Assembly (NCBI RefSeq): GCF_029478665.1
Contig: NZ_JARPQB010000005.1
Span: 1-64,000 of the forward strand
Direction: 5' to 3'
Source of the DNA: Pseudomonas entomophila
GTDB taxonomy: Bacteria > Pseudomonadota > Gammaproteobacteria > Pseudomonadales > Pseudomonadaceae
Length of the DNA: 64,000 nucleotides
Shown here in pieces: positions 24,641-33,251 of the stretch. The position numbers and the translations under genes are program-made. A model generated the notes under the pieces. The model worked only from the letters and a program-made list of their open reading frames with translations. It had not been told where the DNA came from and did no database searches. Every line of letters begins with the position of its first letter. Position 1 is the first letter of the stretch.

Positions 24641-25615
24641 TCAGTGCTTCCACACCTGCGGGTTCACCAGGTCCCGTGGCCGCTCACCCAGCAGCGCCGC
24701 GCGCAGGTTGTCCAGTGCCCGGTTGGCCATGGCTTCGCGGGTTTCGGCGGTGGCCGAGCCGATGTGCGGCAGGGTCAGGGCGTTGGGCAGCTTGAACAGC
24801 GGCGAATCGCTCAGCGGCTCCTTTTCGTACACGTCCAGCCCGGCACCGCGAATCGTGCCATTTTGCAGCGCATCGACCAGCGCCGCCTCGTCCACCACCG
24901 GCCCACGGGCGACGTTGACCAGGAACGCACTGGGCTTCATCAGCTTCAGTTCACGAGCGCCGATCAGCTTGCGGGTGGCCTCGGACAGCGGCACCACCAG
25001 GCAGACGAAATCGGCTTCGCCCAGCAGTTCGTCCAGGTTGCGGAACTGCGCGCCCAGCTCTTGCTCCAGCGCGGCCTTGCGGCTGTTGCCGGTGTACAGC
25101 ACCTGCATGTTGAAACCGAAGCGGCCACGGCGGGCGATGGCCGCGCCGATGTTGCCCAGGCCGACGATGCCCAACTTCTTGCCGTGCACATCGCTGCCGA
25201 AGTGCGCCGGGCCCACGGTGGCCTGCCACTGGCCGGCCTTGGTCCAGGCGTCCAGCTCGGCGGTGCGCCGGGCGCAGCCCATGATCAGGGCGAAGCCCAG
25301 GTCGGCGGTGCTTTCGGTGAGCACGTCGGGGGTGTTGGTCAGGGCGATGCCGCGTTCGTTGAAGTAGTCCAGGTCGTAGTTGTCGTAGCCCACCGAGACG
25401 CTGGACACCACCTCCAGCTTGCCCGCGCCTTCGAGCTGCGCGCGGCCGAGCTTGCGGCCCACGCCGATCAGGCCGTGGGCTTCGGGCAGGGCTTCGTTGA
25501 ACTGGGCATTGATGTCGCCGAGCTTGGGGTTCGGCACGATCACGTTGAAGTCTTGCTGCAGGCGTTCGGCCATGGCCGGGGTGATGCGGCTGAAGGCCAG
25601 GACGGTCTTTTTCAT
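24641..25615 (-). CDS. NAD(P)H-dependent 2-hydroxyacid dehydrogenase (glyoxylate/2-ketogluconate reductase type)
   Basis: A 324-residue D-isomer-specific 2-hydroxyacid dehydrogenase. The Rossmann motif is GIVGLGNIGAAIARRG. The catalytic Arg is in NVARGPVVDE, the Glu in GLDVYEKEPL and the His in LPHIGSAT. VGYDNYDLDYFNERGI is typical of the GhrB/TkrA group, which reduces glyoxylate, hydroxypyruvate or 2-ketogluconate. ATG at 25615 gives the family start MKKTVLAFSRI; longer frames run into a REP. Precise substrate not determined. Confidence 0.88.
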   Translation of the reverse strand: MKKTVLAFSRITPAMAERLQQDFNVIVPNPKLGDINAQFNEALPEAHGLIGVGRKLGRAQLEGAGKLEVVSSVSVGYDNYDLDYFNERGIALTNTPDVLTESTADLGFALIMGCARRTAELDAWTKAGQWQATVGPAHFGSDVHGKKLGIVGLGNIGAAIARRGRFGFNMQVLYTGNSRKAALEQELGAQFRNLDELLGEADFVCLVVPLSEATRKLIGARELKLMKPSAFLVNVARGPVVDEAALVDALQNGTIRGAGLDVYEKEPLSDSPLFKLPNALTLPHIGSATAETREAMANRALDNLRAALLGERPRDLVNPQVWKH

Positions 25616-25678
25616 CGGGCTGCTTCTCTGCAAGGCGGGAGGACGGAGTCGGGCGCAGAGGGGGCCGCGGTGCGGCCC

Positions 25679-25751
25679 ATCGCGGATAAATCCGCTCCCA
25701 CCTGTTTTCTGTAGGAGCGGATTTATCCGCGATGGAGGGCGAAGCCCTCCC
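25679..25751 (+). repeat. REP pair upstream of the dehydrogenase gene
   Basis: ATCGCGGATAAATCCGCTCC and the inverse GTAGGAGCGGATTTATCCGC, followed by the small palindrome GGAGGGCGAAGCCCTCCC that often ends REP units here. Confidence 0.82.
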
Positions 25752-25826
25752 ATGGCCCTGTCTGCCAGACGCTGGAATCAATGGTTAGCAACCTACCATT
25801 GTCCCCACCCCCAATGCAGCCCTTTT

Positions 25827-26774
25827 TCAGTTGGCGATCAGCACCTGGTGGGTCTTCAGGTCTGCCTCATGGGCGGCGAGGATCTCCGGCAGCGAATTGC
25901 GCAGGTACTCGACCCAGGTCTTGATCTTGGCATCGAGGTACTGGCGCGACGGGTAGATCGCGTACAGGTTCAGCTCCTGCAGGCGGTACTCCGGCATGAT
26001 CCGCACCAGGCTGCCGTCGCGCAGGCCGTCGATGGCCGAGTAGATCGGCAGCACGCCCACCCCCATGCTGCTGCGGATCGCGGTCTTCATCGCGTCCGCC
26101 GAGTTCACCTGGAACGGCGAGCTGGTGATGTTGACCATCTCCTGGCCTTCCGGCCCGTCGAACAGCCACTTCTCCAGCGGAATCACCGGGCTGACCATGC
26201 GCAGGCAGGCATGCTTGAGCAGATCGGCCGGCTTGTGCGCGGTGCCGTGGCGGGCCACGTACTCGGGCGAGGCGCAGACGATGCTGTAGGTGATGCCCAG
26301 GCGCTGGGACACGAAGCCTGAGTCGGGCAGCTCGCTGGCCAGCACGATGGAAACGTCGTAGCCCTCGTCCAGCAGGTCGGGCACGCGGTTGGCCATGGTC
26401 AGGTCGAAGGTGACGTCCGGGTGCGACTCGCGGTAGCGAGCGATGGCGTCGACCACGAAATGCTGGCCGACCCCGGTCATCGAATGCACCTTCAACTGCC
26501 CGGCGGGGCGGGCGTGGGCGTCGCTGGCCTCGGCCTCGGCTTCTTCCACGTAGGTAAGAATCTGTTCGCAGCGCATCAGGTAGCGCTTGCCGGCCTCGGT
26601 CAGCGCGATGCGCCGGGTGGTGCGGTTGAGCAGGCGGGTTTGCAGATGGGCTTCCAGGTTGGAGACCGCCCGCGACACGTTCGCGGTGGTGGTGTCCAGT
26701 TGCGCCGCGGCGGCGGTGAAGCTGCCGAGCTGGGCCACGCAACTGAAAGCACGCATGTTTTGCAGGGTGTCCAT
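25827..26774 (-). CDS. LysR-family regulator, divergent from FUSC efflux operon
   Basis: A 315-residue LysR regulator. The N-terminal winged helix reads MRAFSCVAQLGSFTAAAAQL and continues with RAVSNLEAHLQTRLLNRTTR. An effector-binding domain follows (about 90-300), with FDLTMANRVPDLLDEGYDVS. GAGAG lies before the ATG. It shares its 180-bp upstream region with the efflux operon starting at 26955, which it probably controls (as AaeR controls aaeXAB). The region has three TTATCGC/TTATGCGC-like runs but no clear palindrome. Confidence 0.88.
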   Translation of the reverse strand: MDTLQNMRAFSCVAQLGSFTAAAAQLDTTTANVSRAVSNLEAHLQTRLLNRTTRRIALTEAGKRYLMRCEQILTYVEEAEAEASDAHARPAGQLKVHSMTGVGQHFVVDAIARYRESHPDVTFDLTMANRVPDLLDEGYDVSIVLASELPDSGFVSQRLGITYSIVCASPEYVARHGTAHKPADLLKHACLRMVSPVIPLEKWLFDGPEGQEMVNITSSPFQVNSADAMKTAIRSSMGVGVLPIYSAIDGLRDGSLVRIMPEYRLQELNLYAIYPSRQYLDAKIKTWVEYLRNSLPEILAAHEADLKTHQVLIAN

Positions 26775-26954
26775 GGGTCACTCTCGGTTTAGAGGACAAA
26801 ATTGTGACATGAAGTAACGGAGTTTCGCCTCCGACTAAAGCCGGATTATCGCTGTTTTGGTAACAAAGATTCGCAGGATTATGCGCTTATCGCCAGTGCG
26901 GGCGGCCCCTAGAATTGCCCGGCCCCTCCACCTCTTCCTCGGGAAATCGCCGCT

Positions 26955-28481
26955 GTGCCGCGTCGCCACCTCAGAGCGCTCCATGCGTTCAGTGCCTGTG
27001 CCCTTTGTCTCACCTTGAGCGGCTGTATCGGAACCTGGGGCATCGCCCCGCAAAGCAAGACACTCCAAGCCAACCAATTGACCACCGACGCCGCGATCCG
27101 CGAGGCCGCGCGCGACGCCCACTGGCCGGCCCAGCAATGGTGGCGTGCTTATGGCGACCCGCAGCTCGACGCCTGGGTCGCCCAGGCGCTGGCCGGCAGC
27201 CCGAGCATGGCCATGGCCGCCGCGCGGGTGCGTGAAGCCAAGGCGATGGCCGGCGTGGTCGAGTCGGCGGAAAAGCTGCAGGCCAACGGCAATGCCACGC
27301 TCAAGCGCCACAACTGGCCGGAGGATCAGTTCTACGGCCCCGGCGCGCTGTCCGGTGCCAACACCTGGGACAACAATGCCGCCATCGGTTTCAGCTACGC
27401 CCTGGACCTGTGGGGCCGCGAGCGCAATGCCAGCGAGCAGGCCGTGGACCAGGCGCACATGAGCGCCGCCGAAGCGCGTCAGGCCCAGCTGGAGCTGGAG
27501 AGCAACGTGGTGCGCGCCTACATCCAGCTCAGCCTGCATTACGCCCGGCGCGATATCGTCCAGGCCGAGCTGGCGCAGCAGGAGCAGATCGTCGCCCTGG
27601 CCAAGCGTCGCCTCGACGGCGGCATCGGTACCCATTTCGAAGTCAGCCAGGCCGAGGCGCCGCTGCCGGAAACCCACCGGCAGATTGACAGCCTCAACGA
27701 AGAGATCGCCCTGGCCCGTAACCAGCTGGCCGCCCTGGCCGGCAAGGGGCCGGGGGAGGGCGCGAAGCTGCAACGCCCGACCCTGACCCTCGGCGCGCCG
27801 CTGAAACTGCCGTCGAACCTGCCCGCCGAACTGGTCGGCCAGCGCCCGGACGTGGTCGCCAGCCGCTGGCAGGTGGCGGCCCAGGCCCGTGGCATCGACG
27901 TGGCCCATGCCGGCTTCTTCCCCAACGTCGACCTGGTCGGCAGCCTCGGCTTCATGGCCACCGGCGGCGGCCCGCTGGAGTTCCTCACCGGGCGCAAGTT
28001 CAACTACAACGTGGGGCCGGCCATCAGCTTGCCGATCTTCGACGGCGGTCGCCTGCGTTCGCAACTGGGCGTGGCCTCGGCCGGCTATGACATGGCGGTG
28101 GCGCGCTACAACCAGACGGTGATCGGCGCGCTGAAGAACATCTCCGACCAACTGATCCGCCGCGAGTCGATGAAGGAGCAGGCGCACTTCGCCACCGAGT
28201 CCGTCGCCGTCGCGCAGAAGACCTACGACATCGCCACCGTCGCCTTCCAGCGTGGCCTGACCGACTACCTCAACGTGCTCAACGCCCAGACCCTGCTGTT
28301 CCGCCAACAGCACGTGCAGCAGCAGGTGCAGGCCGCGCGCCTGATGGCCCACGCCGAACTGGTGACCGCCCTGGGCGGTGGCCTGGAGGCGGGCAAGGAC
28401 GTGCCGGACGAAGAGCGTCAGGCCGCACCGCAAACGCCGGCCACCCTGGCCATCTTCGACCAGCCGGACCACGCCGAATGA
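26955..28481 (+). CDS. Outer-membrane efflux lipoprotein (NodT/OprM type)
   Basis: A 508-residue outer-membrane channel. GTG start gives a lipoprotein signal peptide ending in LTLSGC. WWRAYGDPQLDAWVAQAL follows, then two OEP repeats, with NLPAELVGQRPDVVASRWQV in the second, the standard NodT signature. It forms the outer-membrane exit duct for the FUSC pump encoded next; the stop overlaps the next start (ATGA). Confidence 0.9.
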   Translation: MPRRHLRALHAFSACALCLTLSGCIGTWGIAPQSKTLQANQLTTDAAIREAARDAHWPAQQWWRAYGDPQLDAWVAQALAGSPSMAMAAARVREAKAMAGVVESAEKLQANGNATLKRHNWPEDQFYGPGALSGANTWDNNAAIGFSYALDLWGRERNASEQAVDQAHMSAAEARQAQLELESNVVRAYIQLSLHYARRDIVQAELAQQEQIVALAKRRLDGGIGTHFEVSQAEAPLPETHRQIDSLNEEIALARNQLAALAGKGPGEGAKLQRPTLTLGAPLKLPSNLPAELVGQRPDVVASRWQVAAQARGIDVAHAGFFPNVDLVGSLGFMATGGGPLEFLTGRKFNYNVGPAISLPIFDGGRLRSQLGVASAGYDMAVARYNQTVIGALKNISDQLIRRESMKEQAHFATESVAVAQKTYDIATVAFQRGLTDYLNVLNAQTLLFRQQHVQQQVQAARLMAHAELVTALGGGLEAGKDVPDEERQAAPQTPATLAIFDQPDHAE

Positions 28482-30655
28482 GCACACTGAGCTTGCCCCT
28501 GCGCTGGCTGCAAAGCCTGGAATGGCGCCGGGGCTTCTTCGCCTGGGCGCGTACCGACGGAGTCACCTGGGTCTACATCTTCAAGGTGCTGGCCGCCGCG
28601 TTCATCACCCTGTGGCTGGCCATGCGCCTGGAGCTGCCGCAACCGCGCACGGCGATGATCACCGTGTTCATCGTCATGCAGCCGCAGAGCGGCCATGTGT
28701 TCGCCAAGAGTTTCTACCGGGTGCTGGGCACCCTGGCCGGCTCGGCAATGATGATCGCGCTGATCGCCATCTTCCCGCAGAACACCGAGCTGTTCCTGCC
28801 CAGCCTGGCACTGTGGGTGGGCCTGTGCTCGGCGGGGGCCATGCGCTACCGCACCTTCCGCGCCTACGGTTTCGTGCTGGCGGGTTATACGGCGGCGATG
28901 ATCGGCCTGCCGGTGCTGCAGCACCCCGACCAGGCGTTCATGGCGGCGGTGTGGCGGGTGCTGGAGATCGCCCTGGGGATCCTGGTCTCGACCTTCGTCA
29001 GCGCCGCGATCCTGCCGCAGTCGGCCAGTGCCGCCATGCGCAATGCCCTGTACCAGCGCTTCGGCGTGTTCGCCGGGGTGGTGGTCGAGGCCTTGCGCGG
29101 CGACAGCCAGCGCGACCGTTTCGAGACCAGCAACGTGCGCTTCGTCGCCGAGGCGGTGGGCCTGGAGAGCCTGCGCAACGTCACCGCCTTCGAAGACCCG
29201 CACATGCGTCGGCGCTCGGGCCGCCTGGTGCGCATGAACAGCGAGTTCATGGCCATCACCACGCGTTTCAACGCCCTGCACCGCTTGCTCGAACGCCTGC
29301 GCGCCCGTGGTCCGTTGCAGATCGTCGGCGCCATCGAGCCTGGCCTGGAAACCCTGGCCGAGCTGCTCAAGCCCTATGTGGGCCGGGCCTTGACCGATGC
29401 CGACGCCTTGCGCCTGGCACTGGAGCTGGGCACCTACAAGGATGGCCTGCAGGCCCAGGTGCGCGGCCTGCGCGCCGAGTACCTGGAGACCAACCCCAGC
29501 GAGTCCGACCTGCTCGATTTCCACACCGCTTTCGAGCTGCTCTATCGCTTCGTCGACGAGATGTACAGCTACGCCGAGACCCATGCCTCGCTGGCCGTGC
29601 ACAAGCACGAGCGCGAACAGTGGGACGAGCCCTACGTGGCCCAGACCAGCTGGCTGGTGTCGCTGGCCGCCGGCGTGCGCGCCTCGGCGGTGCTGTTGCT
29701 GCTGGGCAGCTACTGGCTGCTCAGCGACTGGCCCAGCGGCGCCATGATGACCCTGATCGCCACGGTCACCGTGGGCCTGTCGGCGGCCTCGCCGAACCCC
29801 AAGCGCATGTCGTTCCAGATGGCCTGCGGCACGGCGATCGGCGCGTTCATCGGGTTCTTCGAGACCTTCTTCGTGTTCCCCTGGATCGACGGTTTCCCGC
29901 TGCTGTGCATGGTGCTGGCGCCGGTGTTCGTGCTGGGTGCGTTCCTCGCCTCACGCCCGGCCTATGCGGGCTACGGCCTGGGCCTGCTGGTGTTCTTCGC
30001 CATCGGTTCGGTACCCAACAACCTGACGGTCTACGACCCCTACACCTTCATCAACGACTACATCGGCATGGTCATCGGCATGTTCGTCTGCGCCGCGGCC
30101 GGGGCGATCATCCTGCCGCCCAACAGCCGCTGGCTGTGGAGCCGCCTGGAGCAGGAGCTGCGCGAGCAGGTGCTGTTCGCCATCGGCGGGCGCTTGCGCG
30201 GGTTGGGCTCGGCGTTCGAGAGCCGCACCCGCGACCTGCTGCACCAGGCCTATGGCCTGGCGGCCGGCAAGCCGCAGGTGCAGAGCGAGCTGATGGGCTG
30301 GATGTTCACCGTGCTGGAGATCGGCCACGCCATCATCGAGCTGCGCAAGGAGCAGGCCCGCGCACCGGTGCACCCGGCCTACGCCGAGTCGCAGCCCTGG
30401 CGCCAGGCGATCCGCGTGATGGGCCGGGCCCTGGCGCGATTGTTCCTGCAACCCAGCGCCAGTAACCACGAGCGCGCCCTGGTGGCGGTGGACCATGCCA
30501 TCAGCCGCGTGCAGGCCACCGACGAACCGTTCGCCCGGCACTTCGACACCTCGGTGCTGCGCCGGGCGCAGAGCTACCTGCACTTCATCCGTTCCTCCCT
30601 GCTCGACCCACAGTCGCCGCTGGCTCCGGCGAAAGGACTGCACGATGTTCCGTGA
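28478..30655 (+). CDS. FUSC-family inner-membrane efflux pump (AaeB-like)
   Basis: A 725-residue protein with two blocks of about five helices (first about 25-180, second about 390-540), each followed by a cytoplasmic domain. This is the layout of fusaric-acid-resistance and AaeB pumps. PQPRTAMITVFIVMQPQSGH in the first block is a typical FUSC motif. It probably exports aromatic acids or similar compounds. The gene overlaps the upstream channel gene by ATGA and the downstream DUF1656 gene by 11 bp. Confidence 0.9.
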   Translation: MSTLSLPLRWLQSLEWRRGFFAWARTDGVTWVYIFKVLAAAFITLWLAMRLELPQPRTAMITVFIVMQPQSGHVFAKSFYRVLGTLAGSAMMIALIAIFPQNTELFLPSLALWVGLCSAGAMRYRTFRAYGFVLAGYTAAMIGLPVLQHPDQAFMAAVWRVLEIALGILVSTFVSAAILPQSASAAMRNALYQRFGVFAGVVVEALRGDSQRDRFETSNVRFVAEAVGLESLRNVTAFEDPHMRRRSGRLVRMNSEFMAITTRFNALHRLLERLRARGPLQIVGAIEPGLETLAELLKPYVGRALTDADALRLALELGTYKDGLQAQVRGLRAEYLETNPSESDLLDFHTAFELLYRFVDEMYSYAETHASLAVHKHEREQWDEPYVAQTSWLVSLAAGVRASAVLLLLGSYWLLSDWPSGAMMTLIATVTVGLSAASPNPKRMSFQMACGTAIGAFIGFFETFFVFPWIDGFPLLCMVLAPVFVLGAFLASRPAYAGYGLGLLVFFAIGSVPNNLTVYDPYTFINDYIGMVIGMFVCAAAGAIILPPNSRWLWSRLEQELREQVLFAIGGRLRGLGSAFESRTRDLLHQAYGLAAGKPQVQSELMGWMFTVLEIGHAIIELRKEQARAPVHPAYAESQPWRQAIRVMGRALARLFLQPSASNHERALVAVDHAISRVQATDEPFARHFDTSVLRRAQSYLHFIRSSLLDPQSPLAPAKGLHDVP

Positions 30656-30860
30656 AACCATGCCCCGTGAGATCGCCTTCCATGGCGTGTACATGCCCAC
30701 CATGACCTTGATGTTCCTGTTCGCCCTGGGCCTGGCCTGGGGCCTGGACCGGTTCATCGCCAGCCATGATGGCTATCGCTTCTTCTGGCACCCGGCGCTG
30801 CTGCGCCTTTCCCTGTTCGTCTGCCTGTTCGGCGCCCTGGCGCTGTCGCTCTACTGGTGA
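30645..30860 (+). CDS. DUF1656 small membrane protein (AaeX-like)
   Basis: A 71-residue protein with two helices (LMFLFALGLAWGLDRF and the C-terminal run ending ALALSLYW) and the PREIAFHGVYMPTM start found in DUF1656/AaeX proteins. It begins inside the end of the FUSC gene. Partner of FUSC pumps; exact role unknown. Confidence 0.88.
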   Translation: MFRETMPREIAFHGVYMPTMTLMFLFALGLAWGLDRFIASHDGYRFFWHPALLRLSLFVCLFGALALSLYW

Positions 30861-30870
30861 GAAACCTTCG

Positions 30871-31731
30871 ATGAAAAAGTTCTTCAGCCTGATCGCCACC
30901 CTGCTGGTGCTGGCCGCTGCCGTGGTGATCGGCCGCCAGTTGTGGCTGCACTACATGACCACGCCGTGGACCCGTGACGGCCGGGTGCGCGCCGACATCA
31001 TCAACGTCGCCGCCGACGCGCCGGGCTATGTGGTGGATGTGCCGGTCAAGGATAACCAGCGGGTGAAAAAGGGCGATGTGCTGATCCGTATCGACCCCGA
31101 GCACTACCAGCTGGCGGTGGACCAGGCCAAGGCGCTGGTCGCTTCGCGCAAGGCCACCTGGGAGATGCGCAAGGTCAACGCCAAGCGCCGTGCCGACATG
31201 GACAACCTGGTGATCTCCAGGGAGAACCGCGACGACGCCAGTAACATCGCCAACTCGGCGCTGGCCGACTACCAGCAGGCCCAGGCCCAGCTGGCGGCGG
31301 CCGAGCTGAACCTCAAACGTACGCAGATCGTCGCCACCGTCGATGGCTACGTGACCAACCTGAACATCCACAAGGGCGACTACGCCCGCACCGGCGAGGC
31401 GGTGATGGCGGTGGTGGATGAGCAGTCGTTCTGGGTGTATGGCTTCTTCGAGGAGACCAAGTTGCCCCATGTGAAGGTGGGCGATGTGGCCGAGTTGCAG
31501 ATGATGAGCGGCGAGCGCCTCACCGGGCATGTGGAGAGCATCGCCCGGGGTATCTACGACCGCGACAACCCACAGAGCCGCGAGCTGATCGCCGATGTGA
31601 ACCCGACCTTCAACTGGGTGCGGCTGGCACAGCGGGTGCCGGTGCGCATTCATATCGATGAAGTGCCGGATGGGTTCCTGCTGGCGGCGGGGACGACCTG
31701 TACGGTGGTGGTGAAGCCGGGCGAGGAGTGA
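30871..31731 (+). CDS. HlyD/AaeA-type periplasmic adaptor
   Basis: A 286-residue membrane-fusion protein. An N-terminal anchor (6-22) is followed by TTPWTRDGRVRADIINVAAD, the hallmark of the AaeA/EmrA branch, then a lipoyl half-motif, a short coiled coil and QIVATVDGYVTNLNIHKGDY. It bridges the FUSC pump to the outer-membrane channel encoded first in the operon. Ten bases separate it from the DUF1656 gene. Confidence 0.9.
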   Translation: MKKFFSLIATLLVLAAAVVIGRQLWLHYMTTPWTRDGRVRADIINVAADAPGYVVDVPVKDNQRVKKGDVLIRIDPEHYQLAVDQAKALVASRKATWEMRKVNAKRRADMDNLVISRENRDDASNIANSALADYQQAQAQLAAAELNLKRTQIVATVDGYVTNLNIHKGDYARTGEAVMAVVDEQSFWVYGFFEETKLPHVKVGDVAELQMMSGERLTGHVESIARGIYDRDNPQSRELIADVNPTFNWVRLAQRVPVRIHIDEVPDGFLLAAGTTCTVVVKPGEE

Positions 31732-31737
31732 GTGCTG

Positions 31738-32220
31738 CTAACTGGGCCTGACATGCGCAGGCCCGCACTCGTTCAGCAATTGATCCCAATCGTCTGGAGG
31801 GTGGCCGGTCAGCAGCATCTTTTGAAAGACTTTGTAAGCGTCGTCGCTGCTGTCGTAGGCCCGCTTGCAAGATTCGTCATTGACCCATGCCAGTACGATG
31901 ATCCGGCTGGAAGTGTGGTAGCGAAAGAACAACCGGTATTGCTGGAAGAACTTGGCTCTGAACCAGTGCTTGTGGTCACTGCCCAGCGTTGCGCCCTGCC
32001 GGTACTCCACTTTGGTCGGGTCCTGGGGAATGACATCAAATGCCAGGCGCCTGATGGCCGCCAGCCGCTTGAAAGCGTTCTTCTTCGTGTAACCCGCCGG
32101 GTCTTTCTGCATCTGGGCCTGAACTTGCGTGCTCAGCGCTTCCAGTTTGGCCAGGAACAGCGGGTGGGCAAAGACGGTCCATCCATGAATTACAAGCGGC
32201 TTCCTGTTCGCATCATTCAT
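31738..32220 (-). CDS. yhaV: YhaV-family ribonuclease toxin
   Basis: A 160-residue RelE-like toxin of the YhaV group. It starts with the WTVFAHPLFLAKLEAL segment, then FDVIPQDPTKVEYRQGATLG and HWFRAKFFQQYRLFFRYH, which hold the basic residues of the mRNA-cleaving fold, and ends near DDWDQLLNEC. Its ATG overlaps the antitoxin stop (ATGA). The 3' end is 6 bp from the end of the convergent adaptor gene. Confidence 0.92.
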   Translation of the reverse strand: MNDANRKPLVIHGWTVFAHPLFLAKLEALSTQVQAQMQKDPAGYTKKNAFKRLAAIRRLAFDVIPQDPTKVEYRQGATLGSDHKHWFRAKFFQQYRLFFRYHTSSRIIVLAWVNDESCKRAYDSSDDAYKVFQKMLLTGHPPDDWDQLLNECGPAHVRPS

Positions 32221-32543
32221 TCATCATCCGCCGACAGAGGTTGATCAAGGTCGACCTCTGCATCACCCACGAGCTTGTCGAGGCGAGCGATGAGGCCAGC
32301 ATCGACAACCTGCAGCCGTTGAGGATTGGTTGCGATGTCGTGAGCCAGAAAATTCAGGAACTGGCCTAGCACGGGATCGTCCTCGGTTGCCTCCGCGCGG
32401 GTGAGTATCACATCACCGTCCGGGCGAATCGAGTAATGGATCTTGTCACGCTTTTTCAAACCCAAAGCACGGCGCACCGTTTCAGGAACGGTAGTCTGGT
32501 AGCGATCGGTCAGCGTGGACTCGACTTCGAAGGTGGTAGCCAT
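32217..32543 (-). CDS. prlF: PrlF-family antitoxin
   Basis: A 108-residue protein with an N-terminal AbrB/SpoVT DNA-binding fold (STLTDRYQTTVPETVRRALG, then KIHYSIRPDGDVIL) and an acidic C-terminal half that should bind the toxin. It is first in the operon, as in E. coli prlF-yhaV. A 42-bp palindrome just upstream of the start is the likely autoregulatory operator. Confidence 0.9.
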   Translation of the reverse strand: MATTFEVESTLTDRYQTTVPETVRRALGLKKRDKIHYSIRPDGDVILTRAEATEDDPVLGQFLNFLAHDIATNPQRLQVVDAGLIARLDKLVGDAEVDLDQPLSADDE

Positions 32544-32580
32544 GGGCAGTTGTCCATAGAGTTACAACGATGCTCATCAA

Positions 32581-32622
32581 GGTAATGCGATTGCATTGCT
32601 TGGTCAATGCAGTTGCATTACC
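32581..32622 (-). promoter_or_regulatory. Candidate PrlF operator
   Basis: The outer arms GGTAATGC and GCATTACC are exact inverses. The interior has ATTGCATTGC and AATGCAGTTGCATT, so the site offers several GCATT half-sites. It lies 38-79 bp before the prlF ATG, where self-repression of such operons usually acts. Confidence 0.5.
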
Positions 32623-32637
32623 TGACTGATCAGCGGT

Positions 32638-33084
32638 TCAACTAGCCCCCACCAACACCGGCACCTCGACCCGGTCAATCACCTTCGCGCTGATCGACGG
32701 GTCCAGCAACCGCCCCAGCCGCGACAGGTGGCGGTGGCCCATGATGATCAGCTCGCAGTTCAGTTCCTGTGCCTTGCCGACGATCGCCTCGACCGGCTGC
32801 CCGGCGACCATGCAGCCCTGGCTGCTGAAACCGGCCTGTTGCAGCAGCTCCACCGCTTCGGCCACCGCGCGGTCACCCAGGCGTTGTTCCTCGCAGGCGG
32901 CGGGGTATTCCTCCAGTTCCTCGGCGGTGTAGGGCGCGGGCTTGTCGTGCACGGCGAAGGTCGAGTCGATGGCCAGCAGCACGTGCAGGGTGTGTTCGCC
33001 CGGGCGGCAGTAGCGGCGGGCGAGGTCGAGCAGGGTGTTGCTGGCAGGGGAGGCGTCGATGGCGATCAGGACCGGGCGCGGCAT
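32638..33084 (-). CDS. Universal stress protein (UspA family)
   Basis: A 148-residue single-domain USP. It starts MPRPVLIAIDASPASNTLLD and ends with IIMGHRHLSRLGRLLDPSIS, the G-2X-G-9X-G-S/T type nucleotide loop in modified form, then a V-VPVLV strand. Probably binds ATP. The longer open frame upstream lacks a ribosome-binding site. It is divergent from the LysR gene at 33252. Confidence 0.88.
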   Translation of the reverse strand: MPRPVLIAIDASPASNTLLDLARRYCRPGEHTLHVLLAIDSTFAVHDKPAPYTAEELEEYPAACEEQRLGDRAVAEAVELLQQAGFSSQGCMVAGQPVEAIVGKAQELNCELIIMGHRHLSRLGRLLDPSISAKVIDRVEVPVLVGAS

Positions 33085-33185
33085 GGGGGTTCCTTGAACA
33101 GGGCTGGCGGGCTTGCCTTTGAAGGGGGCACGCCATTCTTGATGCATTCCACGCTCGAATAAATGGCCCTCCACGCACGGTGCCA

Positions 33186-33200
33186 TTGCGCCTGACGCAA
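33186..33200 (+). promoter_or_regulatory. LysR-type operator candidate, copy 1
   Basis: TTGCGCCTGACGCAA, a palindrome containing T-N11-A, in the region between the stress-protein gene and the LysR gene. A nearly identical 15-mer stands in front of the MFS gene at 34316. Confidence 0.5.
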
Positions 33201-33251
33201 TCCAGCAACCTGATACCATCGCGTTTCCCACAGCTGTAACGGAAAACGGCC

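Noticed and set aside
26775..26954. LysR operator between the FUSC operon and its divergent regulator
   Set aside because: Only loose TTATCGC-like repeats are visible, without a convincing T-N11-A palindrome.
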